A stretch of 64,000 nucleotides of DNA from Straminergon stramineum. Lineage: Eukaryota; Streptophyta; Bryopsida; Hypnales; Calliergonaceae. Both the position numbers and the translations under genes were made by a program. The stretch covers positions 32,964,906 through 33,028,905 of the forward strand of contig OY987264.1 in the NCBI GenBank assembly GCA_963920665.1. The letters run 5' to 3'. Of the stretch, positions 59,988 through 64,000 are shown in pieces; positions within the stretch are counted from its first letter, which is position 1, and each line of letters opens with the position of its first letter. A model generated the notes under the pieces. It had not been told where the DNA came from. It worked only from the letters and a program-made list of their open reading frames with translations, and ran no database searches.

Positions 59988-61886
59988 CTAGAGCCACTCG
60001 AAGACTTCCTCCCTCCATTTGTCAGGGATTCCTTGCACAGTTAGAGTGTGCAAGGTGACTAGCCCTTGTTGAGCTTGTATAGGAGGGGTGAGGATTTGGC
60101 TTAATGTCGAAGGAAAGGCGTGTGAGGTGGCACATGGGCTTGCTGCAAGGGCAACTACACCGGAGGGGGTGGCTAGAGCTTTAAGATCCAACGAGCGGGC
60201 ATAAATTTGTATATCAGATCTTTGGTCACGAACCTTGTCTATGCAGGCTATTTGAGTAGCTTGGTTGGCTATTGCATGTTGCACTTGCCTTCAGTTGTCT
60301 ACCAACTCATTACTCGCCGATCTGCGCATCAAGGAAACCGTTGGACAAGATTTTGGAGCCCCTTTGGATACTTGTTGACCTTCGTGTGTCGATGTTGCCT
60401 TGGCAATAGACTCTATTGGTTGGGCCAATGTTGGGGCTTTTGGCTGTGAGTTGCGACTAATAGACAAAGGCTGGTTGCCCCTTATGATTGTGGGAACGGG
60501 GTCTTTTTCCTACCACTGAAGTTGTCTCCTAGGGTCGGTGGAGGTTTGAATAGATGCCCTGCTAGGGAAGCTTGAGGTAGCCAGCGAGCAAAGTGAGCCT
60601 TCGATAGGCCTTGTGAATCTATTGGGGCGATGGCCACTTGCTTTCTGAGTTGGCATTCCTGGGACAGGAGGCTCCATCTAAGGGCAATGGCTACTTGCAC
60701 TTATTCGAGCAGGTTTCCTTCCTTAATTGATGGTTGTCGAGTCTACATCATCGGTCACAATGCCATCCGGTACTCCACCCTACATTGGAGCATGCTCGAT
60801 ACTAACATGGGAGCTTGTGGAGCCTTTGCCCTTTCCTAAGGAGCCCTTGCTTGGAATTAGGATCGTAGGGGTTTGATTGCCGAGGGGTGAAGGAGGGGAT
60901 AAAGGGCTGGTGTTTTGGCTACCTACTTTCTTGCTGGGAGGAGCAACCTCTTTGGCATTTTGGGCTTCTACAGCTATGTTTACTCCCTGTGTTGCATTTC
61001 GAAGCGTGGGATTTCTCTTCAACTTTGGATAGTCCTTCATGAAGTGATCTATAGAGAGGCAAAGACAACAACATATTGGTAGGTTACAATAATCTATTTC
61101 CATGGTAATCCTCTTGTTGGTGTAATGGTTGTCAACGGCCACTAGTGATTTCCATTCCTTGGATGATTGTAGTGCCACACAAAAATGTTGGTCCGCAATG
61201 TGGGGGTTGTGGTAGTCGCTCCTGAGCAGCTCACCTAGTCCTCCTTCAATTTCCTTGGCTACGCCTAAAAATTCCCCAGGGATGCCTCACAACATAATCT
61301 AGGTTGGACTTTTCATGTTGGCGGGTTGGTTGGCATTAAATCTTGTGGCCTATGATTGCATAATGCATGTACCCCACCTTGAGCGATGAGGAGTTTGCAT
61401 TAGAAGCTTTTGTACTGTTGAGGATTGCTTGGTGAGTACTTGAAAAAAGCCTTTACCCATGTCACGCCCTAGCCCAACCCAGTCGCCAATTTGTCCTTGG
61501 ATTGCTGCGACCCACTAATCTAGGGCTACTTGGGATTGTTGTCCTCCCACAAAGTATGTGACTAGAACAAGCCTTTTCAATCGTTTTGTTTCCTTTCTTA
61601 TTGTTTCCAAATTAACCTTAATCTCAAGAACTGTATTGCAAATAAAAAAACCAAAGGAGCTGCAAGCATACCTGTTTGGAAGGGATTCATTGGGAGTTGC
61701 TTTCGTCAGATGCAGATTAGTGGCTCTCCCCATATTCAAGATGGTTGCAATCAACTTGAGTTCGATCTCCTGCTCTACCCATTCTGCTTCTCCCTTGTGG
61801 TTGTTGCTCGTATGGTGTGAATCCACCGGCGTGTGCACTAACCTTTCTTTCAATATATTCGCATAAGTCGTTTTTGACCCCATCAC
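59988..61886 (-). pseudogene. LINE ORF1: nucleic-acid-binding protein with degraded zinc knuckle
   Basis: Starts near ATG 61883 (MGSKTTYANILKE). Middle part (about 61310-61080) reads GIPGEFLGVAKEIEGGLGEL and then FCVALQSSKEWKSLV, the DUF4283-like region of plant LINE ORF1. The zinc knuckle at about 61065-61020 reads CCLCLSIDHFMKDYP: Cys-x2-Cys-x4-His-x4 followed by Tyr where Cys is expected, one transition away. A Pro/Ser/Lys-rich tail follows. Several stops and shifts break the frame. In active elements this protein coats the RNA and takes part in ribonucleoprotein formation. Confidence 0.8.
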
Positions 61887-62129
61887 GCCCCCTTGATAAC
61901 GGAGCTTGCACTCTTAAACCCTAATAAAACCCTAATTTTCTATCTTCTACCCCACTCCGGCTTGATTCCCGTGCCATATATAGTGAGAGGAAAGAGAATG
62001 ATTGGTGAAGAGGAATCATACAAGTGAGGATTGGATACTAGTTATGTGAGTACTGCGGATCAACCGATCACTCACAGGGCACAACATAGCCATGTTGGTG
62101 CTCTCAGAGCCTTGCAGTCCCCAGCAATC

Positions 62130-62575
62130 CAATTAAGGTGGACCTGCCCAATTCCGTCCGCATCCTAATTCCATCACTCTATAATTGGCCTCAATTCCAT
62201 CCATTTAAGCAATTATATATGTCCAAAAATTAGTCAAATCTACTCCAGATTTTGACAAAATCAGAGAATTAATGTCATTTAGGGTATCATGTCACTCCTT
62301 TATTGGTCAATTTCCAAATACTAAAAGATACATGAAATGGCGGATTTAGGTTGTTTTTAGGACATTTATGACTCTAGTCTATAAATGGTTTTGTCATTTC
62401 AGGGCAGACCACTTCAGAAATTTTATAGAAATTACAATTTTGATCAGAAAATTATAATTCTACTTGGGTTCAACTCATGAAACAAGCACACATCTATGAA
62501 AAATATTTGACCTTCTTGAAAATGGCCCCAACATAGTCAGATTGCAAATCAGGGTGGTAATAGGTTTGTCTACCT
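62130..62575. repeat. Right long inverted-repeat arm (partner 52855-53320)
   Basis: Reverse complement of the left arm with point changes and small indels. TCATGAAACAAGCACACATC near 62478, AGATTGCAAATCAGGGTGGT near 62540 and TGACTCTAGTCTATAA near 62370 have clear partners. Directly outside, block C begins with TTCTCTGACCTTAAGTTTCAAT. Confidence 0.75.
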
Positions 62576-63830
62576 TAGTTCTCTGACCTTAAGTTTCAAT
62601 CAACGCAGAAGTCTCTCTAATTCGTTACCATTTGTAGGTATATTTATTTTCTTAGGGGAGAATAATAGTGCAGTTCTCACAATAATAGTTCTTTGACGTA
62701 CTGCAGGCCGGGCTGCAGGCGCACTAGCTTCAAGATCGAGTGTCTCGCACAGCCGGCCTTCTGGTCCAGTAGAAGCATTCTGCAGGTGGAGGGGAAGACA
62801 AGGTACACTTAACTTTACTGATTAATGGTTATCTTCGGCATGCAATGGGAAGTAGTGTCCTGTGCTCGATCAGTCCTGCACTGAGTCCACCCAAGCTGAC
62901 GACATCAGAGCACGAGAAGCTAGTAGCATAGGAAGCTCCTTGGGCTACTCTATGGTGAGGAAGGCACCGTCCTCGATCATGATCGAAGTTTTGGTACAAC
63001 TGAAGCGTTCTTAGGCTGTGCAAGCCTGTGTTCATCGCTGAAGGAGTCAGATTCTTGGGGTCGATCTCTTAGTGATCAGATGATGCTTACTCCGTAGTGG
63101 AGAGAATTTATTCCAATAGGATCAGGATTGGCCCAATTAACTTTCTGGAGTGCATGTGTACCAGATGGACTCTTGCACGTTGAATGGTCGATGAAATAAA
63201 AAAGCTTTCATTGTTTCTGGTCCTGTTCTTAAGAAAGAATATATGCGGTGTTTTGCACATGATAACCTAGTGCTAGCTTTTCAACATTTGGTTGTGTCGA
63301 CATTGCTGGGTCCGTGGGGAAGAGGAAAATTAACAATGCCGAAAGACACGAAATGGACGAAATAGTGCTGAATGAATGAAGGAAGTGAATGGTGAGGACA
63401 ACTTCAGTTCTTCTGATAGAGTTTATTGAAATCTCTTGTCCAGGGTGGAGCAGACGAATGAATTGAATTGCAGACGGAGAATGTCAATCCACTTCTGCTC
63501 ACTCAGGCTCACAGGAAAAATGAGAAATGAGTTTCAGTCTCCATCTTATGAGGCCTTGTAGAACACTTGACATAATTGTGAAGCACAAGAGCAGTAAGTT
63601 GAAACAGGGAAGGTTTTTTTTTTCTTTTTTCTTTCCCGAGAAGAATTTGAATTTTTACAGTTGAAACCAAGAAATTATGAAGAATTTTACTGAAGGCAGT
63701 GGGTTGTTCTTTCAACTTAAAGTTATTTTCTTCATGGAACTCAACTGATGTTGATGCCATTTATCAATAGATTTTTATCTCGAAGAACTTTAAAGAATCT
63801 TATCATATTACAGAAATAAACAGGTTACTG
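62575..63830 (+). repeat. Dispersed block, copy C
   Basis: Collinear with copy B (48240-49578) and with parts of copy A. This copy has neither the GGGTGATTGC element nor the TTAA elements, and so gives the uninterrupted reading for those sites: GAACTCAACTGATGTTGATGCC at 63737 and CTTTAAAGAATCTTATC at 63788. No gene recognised; minus-strand ORFs of 68 and 83 codons are not shared with the other copies in frame. Confidence 0.8.
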
Positions 63831-64000
63831 TAACCCCTACTTGATCCATTGTGAAATGGTCAAACTTTCTATCTAAGTTAAATTTAGCCTTTTAAATTGT
63901 GTTTAAACAACAATCTTGTATTTTTATTACTTGAAAGTGTGAATTTTACATCACTTTGAAAATTTTCAATTTTGTTCGTGAAAAGTTGTAATTGTTATCA
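63831..64000. other. AT-rich spacer at the window end
   Basis: Nothing supportable seen. Confidence 0.5.

Larger units (their letters stand above)
53845..62000 (-). mobile_element. L1-type LINE (plant non-LTR retrotransposon), nearly full length, decayed
   Basis: On the minus strand: a 5' region near 62000 with TATATA at about 61975, ORF1 (61886-59988), ORF2 with endonuclease, reverse transcriptase and zf-RVT-like parts (59779 to about 54260), a 3' UTR and an A/T-rich 3' end at 53845-53870. It is interrupted at 57745-59085 by another repeat. It sits inside the inverted arms at 52855-53320 and 62130-62575. Target-site duplication not found with confidence. Confidence 0.88.

Noticed and set aside
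1..64000. CRISPR array, phage or bacterial operon
   Set aside because: No regularly spaced short repeats, no ribosome-binding-site-led ORF series; spliced plant-type genes instead.

Overview
The window looks like nuclear DNA of a land plant, probably a seedless one (moss, liverwort, lycophyte or fern). The evidence is spliced genes with GT/AG borders, a pectin acetylesterase gene, a SERAC1-type alpha/beta-hydrolase gene, class VIII-like myosin exons, an L1-type LINE of plant layout, and CACTA, LTR and small inverted-repeat elements in AT-rich spacer. The lineage is an inference; no host housekeeping gene is complete here. I see no rRNA, tRNA, CRISPR array or prokaryotic gene.

Layout. 1-4200 is AT-rich repeat: an 815-bp foldback, dispersed repeats and a tandem pair. 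4240-8980 is less AT-rich decayed sequence with no gene I can name. 8985-30236 is nested small DNA elements, above all a family ending in CCCCTAAAG or CCCCTCA and always bounded by TTAA, plus a 1.3-kb solo LTR with a 5-bp target duplication. 30286-33672 (minus) is a spliced gene in which a pogo/Tigger-type transposase (HTH_psq, CENPB-type HTH, DDD catalytic domain) runs through one exon junction into a Ulp1/C48 SUMO-protease domain. Directly upstream on the same strand lie class VIII-like myosin exons (33925-34650). 36340-41965 is a foldback split by a 5.1-kb CACTA element. 42500-49200 is a GC-richer gene island with a SERAC1-like gene carrying one nonsense codon (43080-44851) and the 3' two thirds of a pectin acetylesterase gene whose eight visible exons join in frame (45540-48037). 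49579-51549 is a composite of TTAA elements. 52855-62575 is a pair of inverted arms of about 450 bp enclosing an 8-kb decayed LINE, itself split by an insert with 180-bp tandem repeats. A block of about 1.2 kb occurs three times (8985-13262 in pieces, 48240-49578, 62575-63830).

How the parts relate. Because repeats are duplicated, several insertions can be read against an uninterrupted copy in the same window: the solo LTR and the CACTA element each split a foldback copy whose partner is whole at that point, and two TTAA elements split copies of the 1.2-kb block at TTAA or a one-base variant of it. The most interesting items are the transposase-Ulp1 fusion, the TTAA family (a piggyBac-like hallmark, unexpected in plants), and the myosin exons next to the fusion gene. 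Coding elements are decayed mostly by transition-type stops, as expected of methylated, silenced DNA.
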